From NCBI GenBank assembly GCA_964596185.1, contig CAZQUE010000016.1, positions 9,333 through 73,332 of the forward strand: a stretch of 64,000 nt of DNA, written 5' to 3'. This document shows positions 53,870 through 61,641 of this stretch, one piece after another. The DNA is from DYKG01 sp964596185. Its GTDB lineage: Bacteria > Muiribacteriota > Ozemobacteria > Ozemobacterales > Ozemobacteraceae. The notes under the pieces are model-generated. The model was not told the DNA's origin. It ran no database searches and was given only the letters and a program-made list of their open reading frames with translations. Both the position numbers and the translations under genes were made by a program. Each line of letters begins with the position of its first letter. Positions within the stretch are counted from its first letter, which is position 1.

Positions 53870-55096
53870 TCATAGAAAAAAATAAAGGCCCATGGAGTAG
53901 ATCGCCATGGTTATCAGGCCTGTTAAAACTCCAACCTTCCAGCGAAAGGCCCAGGAATGCCGAAAGACAGCATCATCAGGGCGTGTTTCCCGAATTTTCA
54001 GGCGTTTTTGCAGAAGTTTCACCTTTTCTCTGTCCGCTGCGTTATCAAGCGTCCAAAGAAAGGGTATCCCGACATTGTTAGAAAGAATGAGGACCCAGCG
54101 ATAGGTTTTAACCTTACGGTATTTTCCCAGGGTAAAACTTCTATAGGAAGCAAGCCCCTGAAAATCATGCAGGCTTCCCCGAGCGTTGAAAAAACTCAAG
54201 AGCGGCAGTGGCAGAGCAGAGAAGAAGAAAGTTTCATCGTGCAGATTGAATATCAAACGATAGCGGAGAAGTGGCCTGTGAGTTGTGTAGAAAGAAACAG
54301 CAGTGCCCAGGACTAACGCTGCAATTGGAATAGAAAAGATTCCAAGGGAGTTTTGATAGACCAGGAGAGTCGTAAGTGAGATAAGTGGCAGTCCCAGAAG
54401 AATTCCAACGACCAGATCAAAGATTGATTTTTTTGTGAGGTCATCCGGGAGTGAGCAAAGGCCGTATCCCATAGGCTTGAAACCAGCGGTTGATGCTTGA
54501 ATTCTCCAAATGGTTTCTTTTAATCTTCGGGCATTCAGCGGATCAACTTCGCAGAACGGGTTAGCAACATCAAGCCAGGTGCGGGAGAGATAAGATGTTG
54601 GCAAGAGCATTTGCTCATCTAGTAGCGGCAGTGAGGAGCACTGTTTTATCTTCTGTAGATCTTTCAAGATTTTTTCAGGGCCATTCGGCTCCGTCACTAC
54701 GATTTCTTTTCCAGTAGAAGTTACAACCACCACAACGCGAAGGTTAGGAGCAAGATTAGTCGCGGCTGGTTTCAGCGTTATGAAAGCAAGGTCAGAGAAC
54801 CTTGCCACCCGCGATTTAAAAGGCCAGATCAGTCTCTTGAAACTCAATTCCTGACTGGTCTTGCTAAACTCATACTTTCCAGCCATTAAAAATGTCATGC
54901 AAAGGGATAAAATTGCCACAAAAAGAAATTTTTCGGAAAAGAAACCTAACGGTAAACACAATGCTGCAACAACAAAGAAAGCATGACTGCTTCGCGGCAG
55001 AACCGAGAAAATAGCCAGGTCTTTATCTGGAGCTTCCTCCGGGACTTTCTCCAGGATTTTCTCTTTTTTTAACCTTTTTTGGGATTTCTTTGTCAT
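53870..55096 (-). CDS. Membrane protein of unknown function
   Basis: 408 residues. A Lys/Glu-rich N-terminus (about 1-25) precedes two helices (about 38-70), a cytoplasmic or periplasmic domain of about 150 residues ('FSDLAFITLKPAATNLAPNL', 'VVVVVTSTGKEIVVTEPNGP'), two further helices (about 228-270), another soluble stretch and a last helix at the C-terminus. I do not recognise a family. It begins 7 bases after the stop of the upstream gene, so the two are probably one operon. Confidence 0.6.
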   Translation of the reverse strand: MTKKSQKRLKKEKILEKVPEEAPDKDLAIFSVLPRSSHAFFVVAALCLPLGFFSEKFLFVAILSLCMTFLMAGKYEFSKTSQELSFKRLIWPFKSRVARFSDLAFITLKPAATNLAPNLRVVVVVTSTGKEIVVTEPNGPEKILKDLQKIKQCSSLPLLDEQMLLPTSYLSRTWLDVANPFCEVDPLNARRLKETIWRIQASTAGFKPMGYGLCSLPDDLTKKSIFDLVVGILLGLPLISLTTLLVYQNSLGIFSIPIAALVLGTAVSFYTTHRPLLRYRLIFNLHDETFFFSALPLPLLSFFNARGSLHDFQGLASYRSFTLGKYRKVKTYRWVLILSNNVGIPFLWTLDNAADREKVKLLQKRLKIRETRPDDAVFRHSWAFRWKVGVLTGLITMAIYSMGLYFFL

Positions 55097-55103
55097 CCTG
55101 TCC

Positions 55104-56012
55104 TCATTTTAGCGGTGCTCCGACTGGTTGGTCTGAAGAAGAAAAAAATTTCTTTGCAAGTAACCGTATAGAGGCATGTTCTATTATTTTACGCAGGTCT
55201 GATTCAAGCTGGTCAAGTTTTTCCCAGGAAGAATTCTTAAAGTCGGTTTTCATTTCATTAAATTTGCTGGCAAATACAGGTGAACAGCCTTCTATTGAAA
55301 AGTCTTTGACAGCTTCATGTATTTCATCTTTGACAAGCTCTCTATCTGTAGGACTTATAGCCGGATCAAAATTCTTAAATTCAATAGAATTGCTTTTTTT
55401 AAGCCATCTTTTTTCATAAGATTCACGGCCAACCAATAATAAAAATTGATTCGGCAGATTTTCATACTCCAAAAGGCATTTTCTGTCTGCAAGCCAGTGT
55501 GTTTTGAATAAATGTTCTTTGGCTTTTTCTGGTTCGTCTTTGTGAATCAGATTTTTTAGTTGGGCAATTTCGTTTTCAATTTCCTCGATTTCNNNNNNNN
55601 NNNNNNNNNNNNNNNNNNNNNNNNNNNNNNNNNNNNNNNNNNNNNNNNNNNNNNNNNNNNNNNNNNNNNNNNNNNNNNNNNNNNNNNNNNNNATAAAGCC
55701 TCTGTCTGCTATTATTCGATTACTCAGGCTGTCGTATTCAGCTTTGAACTTCTGCATTCCCAGCAGATACAACTCATTTTCTTTTTCCGCTCTCCTAAGC
55801 CTGCTTAATGAAGGTTTTTTCAAGCTTTCTTTGATGGAAGAAATCCTGGAATCCAAATCTGAAATTTTTCTTTTCTGTTCAGGATAATCATTGTCGGCGA
55901 TAATGGAATAGTTAAAGTAAAAAACTCCAACTGTTACAATCGCGATTAAGAAGATAAAAAGCCTGACAATGTTTGCGAGGCATGCACCCTTTTTCTTGTT
56001 TCTTGCCGTCAT
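55104..56012 (-). CDS. Membrane-anchored coiled-coil protein, interrupted by an assembly gap
   Basis: The frame is open on both sides of a run of exactly 100 N (55593-55692), but 100 N is a conventional gap of unknown size, so the true length and even the continuity are unproven. The N-terminal piece has a helix near residues 10-32 and a heptad-like region ('RKISDLDSRISSIKESLKKP'). The C-terminal piece (about 160 residues) is charged and helical. I recognise no family. It is followed after 7 bases by the membrane protein gene. Confidence 0.5.
   Translation of the reverse strand: MTARNKKKGACLANIVRLFIFLIAIVTVGVFYFNYSIIADNDYPEQKRKISDLDSRISSIKESLKKPSLSRLRRAEKENELYLLGMQKFKAEYDSLSNRIIADRGFXXXXXXXXXXXXXXXXXXXXXXXXXXXXXXXXXXEIEEIENEIAQLKNLIHKDEPEKAKEHLFKTHWLADRKCLLEYENLPNQFLLLVGRESYEKRWLKKSNSIEFKNFDPAISPTDRELVKDEIHEAVKDFSIEGCSPVFASKFNEMKTDFKNSSWEKLDQLESDLRKIIEHASIRLLAKKFFSSSDQPVGAPLK
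55593..55692. other. Assembly gap, 100 N
   Basis: Exactly 100 unknown bases inside the coiled-coil protein gene. The real distance is unknown. Confidence 0.99.
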
Positions 56013-56325
56013 CGGCTTCTCCTTAAATTTATGCTTGTTCGTTCAGACTTTGTTCAGCAAGCGGACAATAGATAAAAGACATCCACAGATTCTACCATGA
56101 AACGAAACGCTTTAAAACTCTCTCTGCTGAGCCAAAAAAGGCGGTGCTTGCCATGAATTCATCTCTACTGCCTCCCCGGTGCGACTTTTTCTTGAAGCTT
56201 TGATAGACACTTGACAAGCAGACAAAGGAAAACGACCGACCCGGGCTTGTTCCAGTAAATTTAAGGTGTTTGAAAAATCCTACTTCCTATTTTATAATGG
56301 GGCATCTGAAGCAAGAGGCTATCTT
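56013..56325. other. Divergent intergenic region
   Basis: About 310 bases between two divergent genes. Apart from the promoter at 56270-56298 I see no gene, repeat or RNA. Small frames such as the 19-codon one starting at 56098 have no ribosome site. Confidence 0.45.
56270..56298 (+). promoter_or_regulatory. sigma70 promoter of the M23 lipoprotein gene
   Basis: TTGAAA (56270-56275) and a perfect TATAAT (56293-56298) with a 17-base spacer. The start is expected near 56305, leaving about 20 bases of leader with an AGAGG ribosome site. Confidence 0.75.
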
Positions 56326-57324
56326 ATGAAACTTTGTTTGAAAAGTTTGTCTTCGATTACGATTCTTTTGGTTTTCTTATTAACCAGCGCATGTCTCCCG
56401 GCCAGCCAGCAAGAACTCGAAACTGGAAGAAGCCTGAACAGGGCGTTTTTCGACGGCGACCTGGATTCGTTATACAAGAAATTTTCGCCGACAATGAAGA
56501 ATGCGCTGGACTTCAAGACCTTCAAAGAGTTTCAAAAGAATATAACGGACTTTGCGGGAAAAGAGACCAGTATAAAGCAGGAAAACATCACTTATTTTCT
56601 TTCCAATATTTCCTACGAAAGAATATCTGAGTATGAAAAGACTAAGACTCCGATGTATTTCCTTTGGAGTTTTGAGAAGACTGGCATTCTCACCGGCCTG
56701 AACTTTGGCGAGTATGTCGCTGAACCGGAAAGTCAGTTCAGTGATTACGTTACCAGGACCAGGCTCAGGCTACCTTTTCATGGAGAATGGTTTGTATACT
56801 GGGGTGGGAGAACCGAACGTCAGAACTACCACGTGGTTTATCCTTCACAAAGATTTGCCTACGATTTTGTGATGGCAAAATCCAACAAAACGTTTTCCGG
56901 CGACGGCAAGAAGAATGAAGATTACTACTGCTTTGGCAAGGAAATCATTGCTCCTGCTGCAGGAAAGGTTCTGAAAACTCTTGATGGAATTGAAGATAAT
57001 TCCCCGGGAGTGATGAATCCGAAACAGCCATTTGGAAACTTCATCATACTGGATCATCAAAACGGTGAGTTCTCTGTATTCTGCCATTTCAAAAAGAATA
57101 GCATAGCAGTGAAGGAAGGTCAGAACGTTTTTGCTGGCGAAGTTTTAGGCCTTTGCGGAAACAGCGGAAACTCGACTGAAGCCCATCTTCACTATCATCT
57201 TCAGAACAGTGAGGATCCGGTGAAAACCTTTTCCTTACCCGCAAAATTCATAGATTATCAGGAAAATGGACAAATCATAAATCTTGGTGAACCGGTGCGG
57301 GGAGTTTTCATTCAGGGGAGATAA
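56326..57324 (+). CDS. Putative lipoprotein with M23 (LytM) peptidase domain
   Basis: 332 residues from the ATG at 56326; an in-frame ATG at 56266 would lie upstream of the promoter's transcription start. The signal ends 'LLTSAC', an approximate lipobox. Residues about 30-170 show a DUF4878-like or NTF2-like pattern ('RAFFDGDLDSLYKKFSPTMK'). The LytM domain (about 185-320) has 'QRFAYDFVMAKSN' in place of the usual HxxxD, 'EIIAPAAGKVLKTLDG', 'GNFIILDHQNGEFSVFCHF' and the second metal motif HLHYH. It may cleave peptidoglycan cross-links; the loss of the first zinc His, if real, would argue for a regulatory role. Confidence 0.8.
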   Translation: MKLCLKSLSSITILLVFLLTSACLPASQQELETGRSLNRAFFDGDLDSLYKKFSPTMKNALDFKTFKEFQKNITDFAGKETSIKQENITYFLSNISYERISEYEKTKTPMYFLWSFEKTGILTGLNFGEYVAEPESQFSDYVTRTRLRLPFHGEWFVYWGGRTERQNYHVVYPSQRFAYDFVMAKSNKTFSGDGKKNEDYYCFGKEIIAPAAGKVLKTLDGIEDNSPGVMNPKQPFGNFIILDHQNGEFSVFCHFKKNSIAVKEGQNVFAGEVLGLCGNSGNSTEAHLHYHLQNSEDPVKTFSLPAKFIDYQENGQIINLGEPVRGVFIQGR

Positions 57325-57700
57325 ACCGGTCCTGGGGTTGTGTTTAAAATTGATATTGCGCCTAGGAAGTCTGCTTACAAATAAACTGAAGCATTTTCAC
57401 CCCCCAAAAAACAGTTGAATTCAGTCTTTACAAGAATTTGACTCAAGCTATTAAAAGAACTTAAATCTAAATACTATAGAGCGTTATCATGATATTTCAG
57501 CCCGCTGAATTTATTCGTTCACAAAAGTACGCAAAACCGTTATTCTAATCTATGCGGACTATTTTTATCCCTAAGTTTTGCGCCGGGAAACTCAAGACTG
57601 CCAAGAGATTGCCGCGCAACTTTAAGGGATCAATTTTAAGACACAATTTTCAGGAAAAATTTTTACAACCATTGTAGCTCTATAAAGACTGGACAGATTT
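57325..57700. other. Intergenic region upstream of the acid phosphatase gene
   Basis: 376 AT-rich bases. A weak promoter candidate is TTGACT (57438-57443) and TTAAAT (57461-57466), 17-base spacer. Two short palindromes follow: TATCATGATA near 57485-57494 and TTCAG-CCCG-CTGAA at 57496-57509. A TATAAA at 57681-57686 is close to the start codon but lacks a -35. No gene is seen. Confidence 0.4.
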
Positions 57701-58546
57701 ATGAAAAAGATTATTGGAACACTATTAGTTTTATGCCTGGTAGCCAATTTTGCAAATGCAAAGAGCAGGGAAAAGCTTCGCGATACTCATGAGAATCTTA
57801 ACGCTGTACTATGGATTCAAACCTCGGCTGAGTATCGCATGATTACGAAAAGCCTTTATCGTGGTGCCTACTCTTCTGTTAAACTAGCATTGCTGAAAAA
57901 GAACTGGACTGCGGCTATCGAGCAGGCAGAAATGGATGTGAGCGCTCTTCCGCCGGCAATAATAGTTGATATAGATGAAACTATTCTTGATAATTCAAAA
58001 GCTCAGGCGCTTGCAATCCAAAAACGTGGTGGTTTTGAACTGGCTGAGTGGCAAAAGTGGGTTCGTAGAAAAGAAGCAACACCGATTCCGGGTGCCCTGG
58101 AATTTTTAAAATGGGCGGCATCTGAAAAGAATGAAGTAACGATATTCTATGTAACCAACAGATCAGTGGATGTCGAATCCGCAACCCTTGAAAACCTGGA
58201 AAAGTTCGGTTTTCCTATCGAGCAAGGCGTTGACGTCATTTTGTCCCGCGGTGAATACGGGTCGGTAGCCACTTCATCAGATAAGTCTTCGCGAAGAAAA
58301 CATATCTGCGAAAATTACCGGGTTATCCTCATGGCTGGCGATGACCTTGGCGATTTCATTACTACCGAAGGAAACCCAGAAGCAAGGGTTGCTGCTTCCA
58401 GAAAGTATGAGAAATTCTGGGGAGAAAGATGGATCGTTTTGCCTAACCCAACCTACGGGTCCTGGGAAAGAGCTATATTTAAAGGCATAAAGGAAGATTC
58501 TGAAGCCCTGAAAGCCAAGTTTAACAAGCTGAAAGTATTTCCTTAA
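57701..58546 (+). CDS. Class B/C-type secreted acid phosphatase (HAD superfamily)
   Basis: 281 residues. A signal peptide spans about 1-20 (ending ANA-KSREK). The HAD motif I is 'IIVDIDETILDNSKAQA' (DxDxT near residue 88), motif II is 'IFYVTNRSVDVESATLENLE', and 'GDDLGDF' near 210 is motif IV. This is the lipoprotein e(P4)/OlpA or AphA-like group of periplasmic phosphatases, which release phosphate from nucleotides and other monoesters. No lipobox Cys is seen, so it is probably soluble. The gene ends just before the 10-N gap. Confidence 0.9.
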   Translation: MKKIIGTLLVLCLVANFANAKSREKLRDTHENLNAVLWIQTSAEYRMITKSLYRGAYSSVKLALLKKNWTAAIEQAEMDVSALPPAIIVDIDETILDNSKAQALAIQKRGGFELAEWQKWVRRKEATPIPGALEFLKWAASEKNEVTIFYVTNRSVDVESATLENLEKFGFPIEQGVDVILSRGEYGSVATSSDKSSRRKHICENYRVILMAGDDLGDFITTEGNPEARVAASRKYEKFWGERWIVLPNPTYGSWERAIFKGIKEDSEALKAKFNKLKVFP

Positions 58547-58600
58547 AACCTGAAGAAATCGGCAAAAATGTTTGAACTTGCACAAATTAAGGCCTTCAAT

Positions 58601-58610
58601 NNNNNNNNNN
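58601..58610. other. Assembly gap, 10 N
   Basis: Ten unknown bases in the spacer between the phosphatase gene and the terminator of the M30 paralogue. No gene is interrupted. Confidence 0.99.
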
Positions 58611-58645
58611 TTTTATAAAAATAATTGCCCCGGCAAAGCCGGGGC
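58611..58645 (-). terminator. Terminator of M30 paralogue B
   Basis: GCCCCGGC-AAA-GCCGGGGC (58627-58645) is a perfect 8-bp stem with a 3-base loop. On the minus strand it is followed by AATTATTTTTATAAAA, a T-rich tail. It is 40 bases beyond the gene's stop codon. Confidence 0.8.
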
Positions 58646-58685
58646 ACCACAGATAACTTGAAATTGTCGCGATAAATTTTACGGA

Positions 58686-60518
58686 TCAGAAAGATTTGAG
58701 CTGATTGAGCTTCTGCTGCAGCTGGTCATTGCCAGGATTCTGCAGAGCCTGAAATTCAACCGCGGTAATGGCACTCTTGACCAGTGGTCTGATTTCATCG
58801 CTGTTGATCTCGCCAGATTCGAGGCGATCGAGGAGACTGTCGAGGCTTGTAAAATTACCGGCTTCGATTTCCCGGCTGAGATTTCCGGCAAAATCAGCAT
58901 TCATTGCTTCAAGATTGCTCAGGCGAATCAACATGGCGGCTTCTGAATCGCTCTCATCATTAGCCATGGCAGCAAAACCGGTGATGATTTCGTCTGAGTC
59001 GACGGCAGCAGCGGCGCGGGCCACAGCAGCACCTGAGTCAGTGATGGCAATGCTGTATTTGATTCCTTTTGATTTTTTGTAGACGTTTTCATCGACTTCT
59101 TCGGGGGCAAGACCGATGATAACGATCATGGCGGTATCGAAATCCTTGTCGGGGGTAATTTTAAGGGTGCCACCCTGGGTTTTGCGTTCTTTAACCTGTC
59201 TGATCGACATCCAGTTGATTTTCGGGGCAACCTGGCCACGAGAATTGCTTTGAATTACCGCCAGAGAAAATTCATTATACTGATCATAACCAAGCTGGAA
59301 CATCGGCGCAGTAAGCTTGATTTCAACATCTGATTTGGCATTGCTCAGGTCGATTTTAATCCCATCGGCGCTCCAGAAGAATACTTCACCTTCAACCTGT
59401 GCAGGCAGAGCCTTAACTGTTTCGCTGACCGGCAGAAGCATTCGGCCAAGCGTTTTGTCGTAGGCATATTCATTTTCTTTACCAAGTCGCGGGTCATTTA
59501 CGTAGTTGGCAACCATGAATCGCTCGAAAGTTCCGGTAAAACTGCTTTTCAAAGGTTTGAAAGCTTCAACGAAACCGGCCAGGCCGTTGGCTTTCGAATC
59601 AACGAGCTTTTTGAAGAAATCGGCACGATTGCTGTCTTTAAGGAAACGATTGTAGATGTAATAGTTCCAGAGATATACCTGGCCGTAATTGGCGAGCATC
59701 TGGGCGTCTGACCAGGCAACCAGGCTGTTGTCAGGGGTTTTCATGTAAGAAAGAATCTGACTGGCATGACCAAAACCGCAAAGATATGGAGCTATCTGTG
59801 AACAGGCTTCATTAACCCAGGTAGCTTCACGCGGATCGTGGGCGAAGTGGATCATGTGCTGAAATTCATGGGCGACGACCGACATGTAGTGATCTTTGGT
59901 CGGATCAGATGGGTAAATATCGAGATAGAACATTTCGCGTTCATTGGATTTAATGTTGTAGTTAGCGGGAATCTGCGAATTCAAAAATTCGTCACCGGCG
60001 AAGAAATAGCCGCCGACGAAGCCTCCCTGCCCATTGAAACCATCTTTAATATCGAACATCAACAAAGTGATTATTTCATCACCATCAATACCGGGTTTCC
60101 ATTCAAAACCAAAGTTACTGGTATTGGTCGGGTAAATATTGTCATCAAACTGCTTCTGAACCTTATCAATAGCTGTCTGGGGCACAGATTTGCCTTCTTC
60201 GACAAAAACGTAGCAATGTTTGCCAATGGCTTTGAGCACGGCCTTGGTCTGCTCAAATTTGTTTTCGACGATATTTTTGGTCCAGAAAGTTTCGACATCG
60301 CCAACCTGATATTTTTTGGCTTCAGGTTCAGGAGCCTTAACGCGTTTTGCTCGTTCTTTTATGGTTTCAAGCTTAACGTTTTCGACCAGTCTGGTAACAT
60401 CCTGATCGAACATGTGGGTTGCATCTATCCAGGATTGCTGGGCGGCACTCGCGACATTGCCGCTCAACAGCGACATTGCCAACAGGCAGATTGCGAAAAT
60501 TCCGGTTGCCTTCTTCAT
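58686..60518 (-). CDS. Secreted hyicolysin-like (M30) metallopeptidase, paralogue B
   Basis: 610 residues. A signal peptide spans about 1-25. The zinc motif is 'VVAHEFQHMIHFAHDP' (H217, E218, H221), with E237 in 'VNEACSQIAPYLCGFG' as likely third ligand. It matches paralogue A through most of its length, for example 'QVGDVETFW' and 'FEWKPGIDGDEIITLLMFDI' against 'EVGDVEVFN' and 'EWSPGIDGDKKITLLLMDI', and both have a helical acidic C-terminus. AGGAGA precedes the ATG. The upstream region has a sigma54 element, so expression may depend on an enhancer-binding activator. Secreted or surface protein digestion is inferred from the family. Confidence 0.85.
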   Translation of the reverse strand: MKKATGIFAICLLAMSLLSGNVASAAQQSWIDATHMFDQDVTRLVENVKLETIKERAKRVKAPEPEAKKYQVGDVETFWTKNIVENKFEQTKAVLKAIGKHCYVFVEEGKSVPQTAIDKVQKQFDDNIYPTNTSNFGFEWKPGIDGDEIITLLMFDIKDGFNGQGGFVGGYFFAGDEFLNSQIPANYNIKSNEREMFYLDIYPSDPTKDHYMSVVAHEFQHMIHFAHDPREATWVNEACSQIAPYLCGFGHASQILSYMKTPDNSLVAWSDAQMLANYGQVYLWNYYIYNRFLKDSNRADFFKKLVDSKANGLAGFVEAFKPLKSSFTGTFERFMVANYVNDPRLGKENEYAYDKTLGRMLLPVSETVKALPAQVEGEVFFWSADGIKIDLSNAKSDVEIKLTAPMFQLGYDQYNEFSLAVIQSNSRGQVAPKINWMSIRQVKERKTQGGTLKITPDKDFDTAMIVIIGLAPEEVDENVYKKSKGIKYSIAITDSGAAVARAAAAVDSDEIITGFAAMANDESDSEAAMLIRLSNLEAMNADFAGNLSREIEAGNFTSLDSLLDRLESGEINSDEIRPLVKSAITAVEFQALQNPGNDQLQQKLNQLKSF

Positions 60519-60557
60519 ACTCTTATTTCTCCTGATTTGGCGTGGTAAAGTTTATAA

Positions 60558-60573
60558 AGCAATTTTCCTGCCA
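60558..60573 (-). promoter_or_regulatory. sigma54 (-24/-12) promoter of M30 paralogue B
   Basis: The minus strand reads TGGCAGGAAAATTGCT. GG and GC are exactly 10 bases apart, and only the sixth base differs from TGGCAC. The expected start is about 60548, leaving a leader of about 30 bases that contains AGGAGA. Confidence 0.65.
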
Positions 60574-60655
60574 GCTGGAAAAATGTAGCCTGGTGCAGGT
60601 TGCCCGTGCCCTCTGGTCAATTCTGCCGAATTTTGGGCAAGACCGTTTCATTTTT

Positions 60656-60684
60656 TTGGCAGACAGGAAAGTTTGTGCTATAAT
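60656..60684 (+). promoter_or_regulatory. sigma70 promoter giving a nearly leaderless dnaJ-type transcript
   Basis: TTGGCA (60656-60661) and TATAAT (60679-60684), 17-base spacer, with an extended -10 TGC in front. The start is expected near 60691, only about 3 bases before the ATG at 60694. Confidence 0.7.
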
Positions 60685-60693
60685 ATCGCTGCC

Positions 60694-61590
60694 ATGAAAG
60701 ACTATTACAAGACACTCGAAGTATCTGAAAAAGCCACTAAAGAAGAGATAAAAAAAGCTTTTAAAAAGCTGGCAAAAAAATACCACCCGGATATCAACAA
60801 GGGTGATAAAAAGGCTGAAGAGAAATTCAAAGAGATTTCCGAGGCTTACGAAGTTCTTGGTCGCGAAGATGAACGGGCCAAATACGACCAGGCCAGAACC
60901 GGGCGTGGGTCTTTCAAATTTGAAGGCTTTTCGAAAGAAGGCCCCTTTGGCGACTTCTTCTACCAGTCGTCGGGCAACATGGGCGGTTCCGATCTCTTCG
61001 AAGAAATTCTGCGCAGTATCGGCGGCTTCGGTAGCAGGCGCAAGTCCGGCTCAGGCTCAGGTTCACCGTTCGGCGGGTTCGAGAATATTTTCAGCCGGGG
61101 CAGCGGTCAGGGTCATGGCCGATCAGGTTCGAATGCTACTCTAAAGATACCGTTATCAACGGCCCTGAATGGCGGCAAAATTTCCGTCAGCGGCCTGCCC
61201 GGTGGCTCACAGACGGTCGACATCCCGGCCAACTCTGCCAATGGTCAAACCATCAGCGTCGACACCTATCAGGGAGTTTTTCATCTCAAGCTCGACATTG
61301 AAGATGAGCATCCGTTCAAAGTCAAAGGGCATAACATCGAAACTACGATCAGTATCAATCTGGCCCAGGCGATTCTTGGCAGCAAGATCAAACTGCGCAG
61401 TCCACGCGGCGAAGAATTCATTGTCACCATTCCCGCAGGTAGTCAGAATGGCGATGTACTTAGGCTGCGCGGCCAGGGTCTTGGCGGCGATTTGCTGGTA
61501 AAGCTTGAAGCGACAATTCCCAAAAATCTGAGCGAATCACAGAAGCAGGCTTTTATCGAACTTGCCAGAAAAATGGACTGGAAATACTAG
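60694..61590 (+). CDS. CbpA-type DnaJ co-chaperone
   Basis: 298 residues from the ATG at 60694 (MKDYYKTLEVSEKATKEEIK); an in-frame ATG at 60673 lies inside the promoter. The J domain (about 1-68) has the HPD motif in 'KYHPDINKGDKK', which stimulates DnaK ATPase. A Gly/Ser/Phe-rich region (about 70-145) follows, then two C-terminal beta domains ('LNGGKISVSGLPGGSQTVDI', 'AILGSKIKLRSPRGEEFIVT'). There are no CxxCxGxG zinc repeats, so it is CbpA-like and not DnaJ itself. It probably works with DnaK, which is not in the window. No ribosome site is seen, in line with a leaderless message. Confidence 0.92.
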   Translation: MKDYYKTLEVSEKATKEEIKKAFKKLAKKYHPDINKGDKKAEEKFKEISEAYEVLGREDERAKYDQARTGRGSFKFEGFSKEGPFGDFFYQSSGNMGGSDLFEEILRSIGGFGSRRKSGSGSGSPFGGFENIFSRGSGQGHGRSGSNATLKIPLSTALNGGKISVSGLPGGSQTVDIPANSANGQTISVDTYQGVFHLKLDIEDEHPFKVKGHNIETTISINLAQAILGSKIKLRSPRGEEFIVTIPAGSQNGDVLRLRGQGLGGDLLVKLEATIPKNLSESQKQAFIELARKMDWKY

Positions 61591-61607
61591 TTAACACCAG
61601 CAAAAGT

Positions 61608-61635
61608 TTGACCTGCCCCGATGTTGTGGTAAGAT
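61608..61635 (+). promoter_or_regulatory. Possible promoter giving a leaderless amidase transcript
   Basis: TTGACC (61608-61613) and TAAGAT (61630-61635) with a 16-base spacer and an extended -10 TGG. The expected start falls at or beside the ATG at 61642. Confidence 0.45.
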
Positions 61636-61641
61636 GTCTGC

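Noticed and set aside
59838..60548. 236-codon plus-strand frame opposite M30 paralogue B
   Set aside because: Phe/Ile-rich shadow of the real gene on the other strand, covering its signal peptide and promoter.
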